From the NCBI GenBank assembly GCA_002729885.1, contig PBUB01000018.1, positions 123,362-187,361 of the forward strand: DNA of 64,000 nucleotides, given 5' to 3'. Position numbers and translations under genes: made by a program. Positions 1 to 7,384 of the stretch are shown in pieces; within the stretch, counting starts at the first letter, position 1; every line of letters starts with the position of its first letter. The stretch comes from Spirochaetaceae bacterium. GTDB taxonomy: Bacteria > Spirochaetota > Leptospiria > Leptospirales > Leptonemataceae. The notes under the pieces are model-generated. The model saw only the letters and a list, made by a program, of their open reading frames with translations, was not told where the DNA came from and made no database searches.

Positions 1-354
1 CAGTTTTTCCAGATGAAAATAGCCGCTCCACCATCCCTCGCCATGATCTACAATCATGAGGTTTCCTGGACCGGGCAGCGGACGAAAGGGATTGTCGGAC
101 TGCTGCCGGCTGTAGAGGATTCTCCCGGGAGCAATGGATTGAACCGGTTCATCCTGGCTGGCAATGTCCAGACCTGCATGAAAATGGTCATCCCTGGACT
201 CTCCAAAGGTGGATGTGATTCCACGCAAATCCGGAGGACTGCCCTTGATTAAAGGCCATTCAAATCTGGGATTGCTGGCAACCACAGGATAGAGCCAACC
301 AATGAGAACCAGTATCAAAAACAGTGGCAGAGAAAAATGCAAGAAGCGCCGCAT
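1..354 (-). CDS. M23 family metallopeptidase (N-terminal part, cut by the window edge)
   Basis: The gene runs off the left edge, so only about 118 N-terminal residues are visible. The ATG at 354 opens a signal peptide or membrane anchor (residues 4-24, rich in L, F, I). After a short linker comes the start of an M23 (LytM-type) peptidase domain. The motif HFHAGLDI (residues 57-64) supplies the zinc-binding His and Asp of the HxxxD signature. IVDHG and YFHL (around residues 101-115) fit the later strands and the second His motif. Family members cleave peptide crosslinks in peptidoglycan or act as non-catalytic activators. It is divergent from the sigma-factor gene across about 130 bp. The family call is firm; whether the enzyme is active cannot be judged without the C-terminus. 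Confidence 0.8.
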   Translation of the reverse strand, partial: MRRFLHFSLPLFLILVLIGWLYPVVASNPRFEWPLIKGSPPDLRGITSTFGESRDDHFHAGLDIASQDEPVQSIAPGRILYSRQQSDNPFRPLPGPGNLMIVDHGEGWWSGYFHLEKL

Positions 355-428
355 AATGGGAAAGTTGCTGGACAACGGGCTGGAAGGCAGCCATTTTTTT
401 CCGATATTGTAGGGTATAGGAAGTTCGG

Positions 429-455
429 TTGTAGCTTCTACGTGTAGCTTATAAT
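429..455 (+). promoter_or_regulatory. possible sigma-70 promoter upstream of the sigma-factor gene
   Basis: A perfect TATAAT lies at 450-455, and TTGTAG at 429-434 could serve as the -35 box, though the spacer is a short 15 bp. It sits about 30 bp ahead of the TTG start at 484. Assigned by pattern only. Confidence 0.35.
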
Positions 456-483
456 TGAACCGAACGAAGTAGAGCAAGAAGAG

Positions 484-1431
484 TTGAATACGGCCATCGA
501 AAAGAATAAAGGAATGAGTGCCCGGGAGATTCAGTCCCTGGTGAAACGTTGTGGGGATAAGGATCCAGATGCCTTGAAGGAGTTCTTCAGGCTCTATTCC
601 AGTGATATATATAACTTTCCTCTGAGAGTTTTTCATCTGGATGAGGATGCTGCGTCGGATTTTTATCTGTATGCCTTTGAACGATTAAAAACCGGTCAGA
701 GATTCAAATCGTTCCAGGGAAAAAGCAGCTTTAGAACCTGGTTCTACACAGTGCTGCGAAACATGCTCATCGACTGGATGCGTACGGTTCATGAAGTGAA
801 AACCGTAGAAAAGCAGAAGTCCGATGAAGACTCCAGAAATCTTCAATGGATCGAAACTGTAGCCGATCCGGAAACAGAACGGCCGGATGATTCCTCATTC
901 ATGGAGCATTTTCACGACATTCTGGGGCAACTTCCCCGGGATCTGAACATGGTCTTCAAGCTGGTATTTATTTATTACCTGGACCTGGAGCAGGATGACT
1001 GGGACTACCTGAAGGCGGAAACCGGGGCCGAACTCACAGACATTGCTCGACGGATTGCCGAGCAAAAGAATGAGCTGGCGGAGCGCTCTACCGGAAATCA
1101 GGACCAGCAGGACAAGATCACATCCCTGTATCTCTCCATTCTGGAATTGAAGACTAAAAAATCCAGGCTACTGGCGGAAATGGAGACCAGGAATGTGGAT
1201 CCCGGAGAGGGAGCCGAGCTGGATCGGATTGAGCATCTCATAGAAAAGAAGCAGAATCAACGAGATAGACTGATTCAGAAACGAAAAAAGGGGCATTTTG
1301 TGGTGCGGGCACCATACCGATTTGTCTCCGATGTGCTGGAAATACCGGAAGGCAGCGTATCGGTGATGATGTCCAGGATCATGGATGCATTTCGAATGGA
1401 TCCGGAGATTCGAAAGGCCATTCTGGAATAA
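484..1431 (+). CDS. sigma-70 family RNA polymerase sigma factor with a coiled-coil insertion in region 4
   Basis: A 315-residue ECF-like sigma factor. Region 2 lies at about residues 35-100, with the typical FRTWFY and LIDWMR motifs near 83-100. A region 4 start (LPRDLNMVFKL, near 155) is followed by about 100 residues of charged, heptad-like sequence. The helix-turn-helix then resumes (DVLEIPEGSVSVMMSRIMD, near 283-301). Normal ECF factors are about 170-200 residues, so the insertion is real extra sequence. TTG at 484 is the longest start; ATG at 514 is an alternative, and neither has a strong ribosome site. The gene 55 bp downstream runs in the same direction and may be its partner, but has no recognisable anti-sigma domain. 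Confidence 0.85.
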   Translation: MNTAIEKNKGMSAREIQSLVKRCGDKDPDALKEFFRLYSSDIYNFPLRVFHLDEDAASDFYLYAFERLKTGQRFKSFQGKSSFRTWFYTVLRNMLIDWMRTVHEVKTVEKQKSDEDSRNLQWIETVADPETERPDDSSFMEHFHDILGQLPRDLNMVFKLVFIYYLDLEQDDWDYLKAETGAELTDIARRIAEQKNELAERSTGNQDQQDKITSLYLSILELKTKKSRLLAEMETRNVDPGEGAELDRIEHLIEKKQNQRDRLIQKRKKGHFVVRAPYRFVSDVLEIPEGSVSVMMSRIMDAFRMDPEIRKAILE

Positions 1432-1486
1432 AAAATTCCCGGGAAGTTGTCTTATATTTCGTCTCCTGAGTTAGTGGAGAGCCATA

Positions 1487-2188
1487 ATGAATAATAATGA
1501 TATCATCAAGCTGGAAGAGGCCCTGGTGGCCACCGGCCTTTACGGTAAGATCTCAGCCCAGCATCTGGACGAAGCCACATGGCCCCAGAAGCTGGAGGAT
1601 ATGCTGTCCCGCATGGAAAAGGGAAAAACCGTGCAGGATCTCAGTGCATCTGAGCTAATCAATCTGTCCGAGCATCTGTATGTAAACCACAGGATGGATG
1701 CGGCCCATGAAGCCGTGCCCGAGGCATTGATGGCCACCGTAGAACGAGCTCTGGCGGCCGAAGCCGGTCCAGAAAGAGAAGGAATTGTGGTTCGATTGCT
1801 TCGAAATGGAATGGAGCTCATTCATGGTGGTCTGGCCGGCGCAACCCTGGAGCTGGCGCCGATTACGGCTACCAGACGCTCATCACCGGCCGAAGCGCCC
1901 TCCGAGAATCCCACCGGGTCTAGAATCGATCTGAGTCTGCCGGTAGGAAGAGGGCAGCTGCATTGTAGCATTCTTCAAACATCGGCCAGTGAAGCCATGG
2001 TTTCGCTTTCGCTCAAGAATCTGGCCGGAAGCTATCAGCTCTCTTTGCGCAAAGATGGCCGACTGGTAGGTTCTCATAGCGGAGTAAAGAGTGACCGTTC
2101 GGTGCAGTTTGACCGAATCATGCCAGGAAGTTATTCTGTGGAGCTCAAAGGAGCTTCCAACGTAGAAATCCCATTCTCCATCGTTTGA
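1487..2188 (+). CDS. hypothetical protein, possible partner of the upstream sigma factor
   Basis: A 233-residue protein with no recognised domain. The N-terminal 120 residues are helical and acidic. A low-complexity stretch follows (RRSSPAEAPSENPTG, about 125-145). The C-terminal 80 residues look like a small beta-sandwich, ending in a repeat-like strand pattern (GSYQLSLRKDGRLVG, then GSYSVELKG). This order resembles some zinc-less anti-sigma or regulatory proteins of spirochaetes, but there is no membrane segment and no HxxxCxxC motif. It follows the sigma-factor gene by 55 bp and is closed by a strong terminator, so the two probably form one transcription unit. A role in controlling the sigma factor is an inference from position only. 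Confidence 0.6.
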   Translation: MNNNDIIKLEEALVATGLYGKISAQHLDEATWPQKLEDMLSRMEKGKTVQDLSASELINLSEHLYVNHRMDAAHEAVPEALMATVERALAAEAGPEREGIVVRLLRNGMELIHGGLAGATLELAPITATRRSSPAEAPSENPTGSRIDLSLPVGRGQLHCSILQTSASEAMVSLSLKNLAGSYQLSLRKDGRLVGSHSGVKSDRSVQFDRIMPGSYSVELKGASNVEIPFSIV

Positions 2189-2215
2189 TTGAATCTTTAT
2201 CGGTACTTGCCGATG

Positions 2216-2256
2216 AGCCCGAGTGGATCCCGTACCACCCGGGCTTTTTCTTTTTT
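2216..2256 (+). terminator. rho-independent terminator
   Basis: An 11-bp stem (AGCCCGAGTGG pairing with CCACCCGGGCT, one wobble) with an 8-nt loop runs directly into a T-rich tail. It lies 28 bp after the stop of the hypothetical gene and closes the sigma-factor unit. Confidence 0.85.
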
Positions 2257-2726
2257 ATAGGGCCGAACAGACTCGGCCGACCATTCGTCTGATCAGGTTA
2301 AGTGTGGTCCTCGGTATGGATAGGCATCCTATCTATCTGCTCTGCGAGCGAAGGAGGAGCCGTCGGCTCTCGCCCTCCATGGCTCCGCCGACATTCGGCC
2401 CTGCCTTGCAACGCGCCGGTTCGCATAAACCCGGTAAAGCGGCTATAAGTCGCATCGGCGGATTTTGCCCCTTCAAGAGCATTGGAAAAAATGCCATGTT
2501 GAAGGTAAGTGAGTTGGTGGGTAGACAGCCTTGTTTGACTGCAGGGTTACTTTGTGCAGGGTGGCTTCACGACCTCAGTAGATCTTCAGGCCCGGGGAGT
2601 ACAGCAATGAGCGAAATGTCTGGAGAAGAAATCCACAGGGAAGGTCTGGCTATAGAGCTGATTGGCCTAAAATATCGAAGCGTATGTGTCGGTATATATT
2701 CTAGAATAGGCGAGCGGCGATAAGGA
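2257..2726. other. gene-poor stretch at the start of the accessory island
   Basis: About 470 bp in which I see no convincing gene. An open frame crosses it (2223-2723, plus) but its product is rich in Arg, Pro and Ser without domain or signal. It begins inside the terminator. The short string CCGTCGGCTCTCG recurs at about 6070, and TCTGATCA recurs in the 20-bp repeat at 4353 and 6030, so it shares sequence with other gaps of the island. Confidence 0.5.
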
Positions 2727-3119
2727 ATGATGAATAAATTGGCTGGCAGTTTCTTCGCGATATGCATTAACTCGATGGGATTGCTCGGCTGTCCGGGTGA
2801 GAACAGTGTATGGCTAGGTTATTGGGCCATTGAAACTGAAACCGGTGACGTGAGGGGGCTGCTATTTTTCCTTCCAGATGGAAGGGTCTCTGTCGATGGC
2901 GATTTTTGTCAATATGAGGCACCCGCACCAAATGAACTGATTATTCAATGTAATAACCTGAAGGAAGTATGCTCAATTGGCTATGCTGCCGATGAGCGAC
3001 GTACTATGCTCTGTGAAAAGGATCCAAATGACCCTTATCCAGGAGATAGAAAAAAGATATGGCTGAGGCCCATATCCTCGGATGAAGCTAAAGGGTTACT
3101 GGATGAGCTGCACAGGTAG
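2727..3119 (+). CDS. small lipoprotein, paralogue of the gene at 3773
   Basis: A 130-residue protein with a signal peptide ending in the lipobox LLGC (Cys near 22), so probably lipid-anchored and facing the periplasm or cell surface. The mature part aligns by eye with the product of 3773-4159: both have W-G-x-W near the start, LLFFLPDGR against LLYFNPDGS, then xCQY, and IIQCNNLKEVC against ILHCNGFKEHC. The shared Cys residues suggest conserved disulfides and a small beta-barrel or lipocalin-like fold. AAGGAATG precedes the start. No function is recognised. Given the toxin fragment nearby, an immunity or surface-defence role is possible but unproven. Confidence 0.65.
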   Translation: MMNKLAGSFFAICINSMGLLGCPGENSVWLGYWAIETETGDVRGLLFFLPDGRVSVDGDFCQYEAPAPNELIIQCNNLKEVCSIGYAADERRTMLCEKDPNDPYPGDRKKIWLRPISSDEAKGLLDELHR

Positions 3120-3429
3120 CCGAATTTTAACTGGACTGCTGTGAACTCCCTGTAGTGCCTTCGGTGAAGTCCAACAGCGATGTATGTGGGGTTCAGGGGC
3201 AGGCAAGCAGCCAGATACGCGCAGACTTCTTTTCGAGGATCGATTGAGCGTACGTCAATACGTATCGTCGCTTGTATCCGAGGGCCTATCAGCATTCGTT
3301 GGGGAAGGGAAAGGTGCGGACATTTCTTTCCTTACACGGGGCAGCAAATCGATCCTCATCGGGAAAAACTAATCGAAGGATGCGATGATAGCACGTTAAT
3401 TAGTTGGTGCAAAAGGAGAAAGTAAGCGC
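3120..3429. other. 310-bp gap between small lipoprotein genes
   Basis: Two overlapping short open frames (about 60-80 codons, plus strand, 3180-3425) cross the gap. Neither has a ribosome site, a signal peptide or recognisable residues. I see no repeat, hairpin or promoter that I would call. Confidence 0.4.
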
Positions 3430-3738
3430 ATGATTCAGTTGTTTTCATTGCATCGCATTCACCCGATGGGTGTAACCCTGATTTTAGGAATACTGCTCGT
3501 GGCTTGCGGCAGGCAATCGGATGCCGCCGATTGCACAGGGTTGGAAACCGGTGTTGCATTTTCGAATTTGCTGGCAAAGGAGGACTTAAGAGGGGCTTAT
3601 ATGATGTTTGATGAGCGTCTGGCTTCTAGAATAATCTTTCCTCATTTTCTCGGAATACGGAATGACCTAATGCAAATGTCCGGCGAGTTTCTGACCACCC
3701 GGTGGTCTAAGGAAGTCGAGGCGGTTTCCGCTGATTGA
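3430..3738 (+). CDS. small lipoprotein, possibly truncated
   Basis: A 102-residue product with a hydrophobic signal ending in LLVACG (lipobox, Cys near 26). The mature part begins with a Cys-containing stretch and then KEDLRGAYMMFDERLASRI. That pattern is seen in NTF2-like or DUF3887/DUF4878-type lipoproteins, where a helix of this kind starts the domain. The rest of such a domain (about 80 more residues) is missing, so the gene may be broken or may be a short variant. AAAGGAG stands upstream but about 12 bp from the ATG, which is long. No partner gene is evident. Confidence 0.5.
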   Translation: MIQLFSLHRIHPMGVTLILGILLVACGRQSDAADCTGLETGVAFSNLLAKEDLRGAYMMFDERLASRIIFPHFLGIRNDLMQMSGEFLTTRWSKEVEAVSAD

Positions 3739-3772
3739 GATCCTGGATTGAGTGAGGGTATTAGGAGTAGAA

Positions 3773-4159
3773 ATGAAAAAATTGCGACCTAATTGGAAGA
3801 TACTTTTCGTTATCCTTTTTCTTTGGATCGTCGCCTGTGTCGAATCTTCCGAATGGGAAGGCACCTGGGTAGAAGAAGATTCTGCAGGTGAACCAGTCGC
3901 ACTGCTCTACTTTAATCCAGATGGTTCTTTCTACGCCTCAGGATTGACTTGTCAATACTCCGATGATGGGGATGGAGCCTATATCCTCCACTGCAACGGT
4001 TTCAAAGAACACTGTGCCAGAGTAGCGAGGCAAGGCGATCGTATAACATTGGAGTGTCGATCATACAGAGGTTCAGAGCCGCAATCAAGCGCCCGAGTGA
4101 TAATAAGGCGTGTTCAAGAAACGGAAGCCCGCAGAATTCGAAGCGAGCTTGACCCCTAG
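3773..4159 (+). CDS. small lipoprotein, paralogue of the gene at 2727
   Basis: I place the start at the ATG at 3773, because AGGAG lies 6 bp before it and MKKLRPNWK begins a normal signal peptide. A GTG at 3752 would only add seven residues. The signal ends at LWIVAC (lipobox). The mature protein of about 107 residues shares with the gene at 2727 the order W-x-G-x-W, LLYFNPDGS, TCQY and HCNGFKEHC, with several conserved Cys. The two genes are separated by another lipoprotein gene, which suggests local duplication and divergence. Function unknown. Confidence 0.65.
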   Translation: MKKLRPNWKILFVILFLWIVACVESSEWEGTWVEEDSAGEPVALLYFNPDGSFYASGLTCQYSDDGDGAYILHCNGFKEHCARVARQGDRITLECRSYRGSEPQSSARVIIRRVQETEARRIRSELDP

Positions 4160-4755
4160 TTCTGAGTCATGTTAATATCACCACTATTTGGGTCCTAAAA
4201 TGCGAAGATCCTTCAGTTTGTAAGATGCCCCCGAAGAAAGGTCCAATTTTTCTGCGATGGATTCCGTCAATCCTGCTGCGACATCAGTCCAATACCTCCA
4301 GCGCAACGAAGTGAATGCGGAAATGTTTTGCCGTTTTTAGCGGATCGAACCCTCGAAAAACTCATCTGATCAAACTGCAGCCTTGCGCGAAGCACATTGC
4401 ACTCGTCCGGGAAGCGCTACTCTATTGCTCTCGTTATCCGTGGCTCCGGCGGCATTTTTGGGCAAGGATGCCTCTATGCAGCGAAGCGCAGGAGGTGCGA
4501 GAGCTGCGAGAAAAGCCTTGTTCGTCATCCTGTCCTCCGCAGGACTGGAACTTCCTGTCCGGCGGCTTCGCTGAGGGGGGTAAGGCCTACTATGATCTGG
4601 CAATGGGTTTCTCCTTCGACGCCCGGGTTCTCCTTAAAGTTCTTAATCAGCAATAGGGCGAACCCTTAGGAACTCAGGGCCTGGTGGAGCAAGGTAGGTC
4701 CTGTGACCCCCACCGAGCGCTCGGTGCCAACCGAAAGGCGACAGTAGGATTCTAG
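4160..4755. other. gene-poor stretch with decayed coding sequence
   Basis: About 600 bp without a convincing intact gene. On the minus strand, 4184-4336 holds about 50 open codons without a start (containing GLTESIAEKLDLSSGASYK), perhaps the tail of a lost gene; I do not recognise it. Three overlapping plus-strand frames between 4315 and 4669 look like composition-driven open frames. A 20-bp repeat lies at 4353-4372. The stretch leads into the HINT-domain fragment. Confidence 0.4.
4353..4372 (+). repeat. 20-bp direct repeat, copy 1
   Basis: TCGAAAAACTCATCTGATCA is present here and, without mismatch, at 6030-6049, in the same orientation. Both copies are preceded by GGATC about 8-15 bp upstream and followed by a short similar stretch ending in CTGC. 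The two copies bracket the HINT toxin fragment and its candidate immunity gene. Confidence 0.75.
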
Positions 4756-5280
4756 AACTGCGAAGTAGTTCTCCAGAATTCCGTGAAAGCCGAGGATCTG
4801 GTAGAAGGGGATGTAAGCCAGAGAGAAGGCAATGGGTCTCTTAACAATATGAGGGTTCATCTGGATGTTCGTGGAGAAGAGGCCTATAACTTCGAGGTAG
4901 AGGAAGATCATAACTACTACGTGTCAGAGGCCAGAGTGCTGGTGCATAATGAGGGCGACTATGATCTGCAGGAGTTGCGGCGTTCACTGTTCCAACTGCA
5001 ATGGCACGCGGAGAATACAGCATTGCCTCTTGTGGGTGTGAGTGATGCCGATATGCTGAAAGACCTGGGTAAAGAATTTCTGGAAGAGGTTAGGGATAAA
5101 GGACTTGAGGACCCAAAGGTACGTCAGGCGCTACTTAAGAAGCTCAGTCGCGCAGGCGTTGGTTCTCGTGCTTTGGGTCATCTTAGACACCTTTTCGAAA
5201 AGTCATCTGAGGCAAGCTTCTTATTGGATGCCGCTAGAGCCATAATTACTGGCCCGACTCTTGGGATGCGAAATCAGTAG
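4756..5280 (+). pseudogene. C-terminal fragment of a polymorphic toxin with a pretoxin HINT domain
   Basis: The frame is open from 4756 (a TAG precedes it), with GTG at 4783 as the only usable start. The first 55 residues match the end of an intein-like HINT domain: VKAEDLVEGD corresponds to the W-V-x-A-x-D-L-x-x-G-D step, and YNFEVEEDHNYYV ... VLVHN is the characteristic closing motif with the terminal His-Asn. The following 110 residues, after the HINT cut site, are where such proteins carry their toxic domain. That part is helical (residues LGKEFLEEVRDKG, RALGHLRHLFEK) and I do not recognise its activity. The first half of HINT, including the catalytic Cys, and all upstream delivery domains are absent. 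This is therefore a broken gene or an orphan cassette, and the lipoprotein gene 90 bp downstream is a plausible immunity partner. Confidence 0.7.
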
Positions 5281-5371
5281 CTCACAAAATGCGGCAGACA
5301 TTCTTCGAGCGGAGGCATATAAGATTGAATACAGGCATCCGTATAGAAAATAGAGGCGCAATACCGGGGAG

Positions 5372-5926
5372 ATGAATGTGAAAAGATACAATGATGGTAC
5401 GAAAACCGTGATGACATGGCTTGGAATGCTTATGCCAATGGCTCTGGTCGTATGGAGTCTGGGGCAGTGCAATGAGACCTCGGAATGTCAGGGAGTTGTC
5501 AACGTTATCGAAGGCGCTTTGGAGGAGAATTCCTTTGAGCCTCCCCTGGAGATAACCGTAGAGGAAATGGAAAGCGGGGAGCCTTATTGCACAGTAGAAG
5601 TTCCGTTGGTTCTTGATGGCCTCTATGGAGCACCTTCGATGCGCGATCATACCCTGAAGGTGGAGTTCTATCGCAAGCCGGATCTTGCGGATTTCAGTGC
5701 GCGCGCTTTGATGCGGAGCTCAATCGAGACCTCGATTCTAGGTGACTACATGAGAAGCTATCCTGATTCGACCGAAGGCGTATCAAGCACGCATTACTGG
5801 CAAAAAATCGGGCCTCGGGTTGTTACCTACTCCATTTTTTATCACAGGAGCCATGATCCAGAGGTGTTGCCAATTGCCCATAAACTCTTTGCCGCTCTGG
5901 AGGCTCACTTTAATCGGGAGGAGTAG
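5372..5926 (+). CDS. secreted or lipoprotein of unknown function, candidate immunity protein
   Basis: A 184-residue protein with an N-terminal hydrophobic segment (about 14-31) ending in SLGQC, a non-classical lipobox with Gln before Cys that also occurs in the NHL-repeat lipoprotein at 15681. The mature part has about four Cys and an acidic, mixed alpha/beta look, with VVTYSIFYHR near residue 150 as a clear beta strand. GGGGAG lies just before the ATG. It follows the HINT toxin fragment directly, which is the usual position of an immunity gene. Known immunity proteins to toxins acting in the periplasm are often exported, so the signal peptide is compatible. This is inference from context; no family is recognised. 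Confidence 0.55.
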   Translation: MNVKRYNDGTKTVMTWLGMLMPMALVVWSLGQCNETSECQGVVNVIEGALEENSFEPPLEITVEEMESGEPYCTVEVPLVLDGLYGAPSMRDHTLKVEFYRKPDLADFSARALMRSSIETSILGDYMRSYPDSTEGVSSTHYWQKIGPRVVTYSIFYHRSHDPEVLPIAHKLFAALEAHFNREE

Positions 5927-6393
5927 GAGCAGATACTGCAGGCTCGAAAATGCTAACCGACTATGCAGCGTCCTCCGCATAGTATCTCAAGTGCCCTCGG
6001 TTTTCCACCGTTCGATGGATCTATTTCAATCGAAAAACTCATCTGATCATGCTGCTGTCTCCGTGTATTACCTCCGGGCCCGTCGGCTCTCGACTCGCCG
6101 CCTCCCGACCTCGTGGTCGCTTTCGGACTTGTCTGCTCGAGTTATCCTCGGATCCGCCGAGATTTGCATATCATGTCTAGCTGCGGCACTGAGTCTGTGT
6201 GCTGAAGGCAAGATACTGGTGCAGTTGCTTCGCAACTCTCTGAAAATACTACGGCTATTGGTTGGTCACATCGCTCGTAGCTGCCTATATGATTGTAGTT
6301 CAAATCTAGCAGGTTTCCCTGATCGTCCTGGGACGGAGAGAGGGATTTTTGCTCGACTATTCATTTTCCGATACGCATTCTGGAGGTATGCCA
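5927..6393. other. 467-bp gap before the toxin-antitoxin pair
   Basis: No convincing gene. It holds the second copy of the 20-bp repeat (6030-6049) and a stretch at about 6065-6155 that shares CCGTCGGCTCTCG and GGATCCGCCGA-like strings with the gap at 2257-2726. A plus-strand open frame (5820-6407) starts inside the preceding gene and has no domain. Confidence 0.4.
6030..6049 (+). repeat. 20-bp direct repeat, copy 2
   Basis: Identical to 4353-4372 and in the same orientation, 1.68 kb downstream. The intervening segment holds the HINT toxin fragment and a lipoprotein gene. Confidence 0.75.
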
Positions 6394-6576
6394 ATGACGG
6401 TAGATGAAATAAGGAAAGAACTGGAGCACCTTTCTGAGGAAGAGAAACGACTTTTGCTTGAATCGCTTCAATCTGCCCTGAAGAGAAAAGAAGAGCGTGT
6501 GTCTTTGAGGGGACTATTCTCCAATACGAATATCACGGATGCGGACCTGAAGAAAGTCCAATCCCATTGGAGGTAA
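6394..6576 (+). CDS. antitoxin of a VapBC-like module
   Basis: I start this 60-residue protein at the ATG at 6394, because GGAGG at 6382-6386 is 7 bp away; the ATG at 6388 is only 1 bp from it. The product is charged and helical (IRKELEHLSEEEKRLLLESL), the pattern of many small antitoxins, and ends with a region (SLRGLFSN ... DLKKVQSHW) that would wrap the toxin. The toxin gene begins 10 bp before this gene ends, in another frame, so the two are translationally coupled. Antitoxins of this kind normally bind their own promoter and neutralise the PIN nuclease. No clear DNA-binding fold is visible in so short a sequence. Confidence 0.75.
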   Translation: MTVDEIRKELEHLSEEEKRLLLESLQSALKRKEERVSLRGLFSNTNITDADLKKVQSHWR

Positions 6577-6953
6577 CTCTAGATACCCATGCGCTGGTCT
6601 GGTACCTGGATTCCTCTTTGAACGATCGATTGTCTGCACTTGCTCTGCAAACTATTGATGATGCAGAAACAGCTGGCAGGATTCATCTATCGGTAATAGT
6701 TTTGGCTGAGATCCTTCATCTGAGTGAAAAGGGGCGTATCAATCTGGACTATTCGGCTTTGTATCGGAAAATTGTCGACTCGGCTCCCTATGTAATCGAA
6801 TCGTTGACTCCGGAAGTTCTGACAATTGCGGTCGGTCTCAAGGGGTTGGAACTACATGATCGTATCATATTGGCCACGGCCATCCACACTCAGTCCGCCC
6901 TCATTTCTAAAGACATCGAGCTTCGGCAGTATCCTGCAAATGTGATCTGGTGA
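6567..6953 (+). CDS. PIN-domain toxin, VapC family
   Basis: A 128-residue single-domain PIN ribonuclease. The four acidic metal ligands are visible: Asp6 in LDTHALVWYL, Glu48 in VIVLAEILHL, Asp98 in LHDRIILATA and Asp116 in LISKDIELR. VapC toxins cut tRNA or rRNA and stop growth until antitoxin is restored. Translation starts at TTG 6567, overlapping the antitoxin gene by 10 bp; the antitoxin's own sequence ATTGGAGG spans the junction. The length and all motifs are intact, so the toxin is probably active. It lies in the lipoprotein-rich accessory island, a common place for such modules. Confidence 0.88.
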   Translation: MEVTLDTHALVWYLDSSLNDRLSALALQTIDDAETAGRIHLSVIVLAEILHLSEKGRINLDYSALYRKIVDSAPYVIESLTPEVLTIAVGLKGLELHDRIILATAIHTQSALISKDIELRQYPANVIW

Positions 6954-7384
6954 ATGGGCCTTTTCGCGCATCCTTAGGCGCTTCGGCTGCTAAGGGAAAA
7001 AATCTCTGTTCGTAATGCAGGTCCCGCTGTCCATTTGCCCCGTCTGAACGTGCCTATGGAGAAACGCCCCAGCGCAAGAAACTGCTGCCAGGGTAAATGA
7101 TCAGGAGGCGGAGAATGTTTACGGATCGGGCAATTGCTTCCTTGCCAGGTCGCTCTCGTCATCCACTGCTCTCGTCATCCACTGCTCTCGTCATCCACTG
7201 CTCTCGTCATCCACTGCTCTCGTCATCCACTGCTCCGCCCACATGAGGACATCAATCTCCGTTAGCCCGGTTCCGACGAAGCCGGAATCCCCGGGAGAGC
7301 TCCATGAACCCTCAGCAGGAGGCATTGAAGTCGATGAGAAACGCTTTCAACCCGTGAAGATTGGTGAATAAATGGATGAACTCT
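6954..7384. other. 430-bp gap containing a 16-bp tandem repeat
   Basis: No gene recognised. It contains the five-copy tandem repeat at 7152-7231. Short minus-strand frames are present but carry no signal or ribosome site. Confidence 0.4.
7152..7231. repeat. tandem repeat, 5 perfect copies of a 16-bp unit
   Basis: The unit GCTCTCGTCATCCACT is repeated five times head to tail without mismatch and then breaks down into GCTCCGCCC. Sixteen is not a multiple of three and no gene spans it. The lack of divergence suggests recent expansion by slippage. Confidence 0.95.

Noticed and set aside
2223..2723. 166-codon open frame between terminator and first lipoprotein gene
   Set aside because: It begins inside the terminator hairpin, has no ribosome site, and its product is Arg/Ser/Pro-rich without domain.
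4315..4669. Three overlapping plus-strand frames of 63 to 113 codons
   Set aside because: None has a signal, domain or ribosome site. They look like open frames due to base composition in decayed sequence.
5820..6407. 195-codon open frame after the candidate immunity gene
   Set aside because: It starts inside that gene in another frame, contains the 20-bp repeat, and its product has no coherent pattern.
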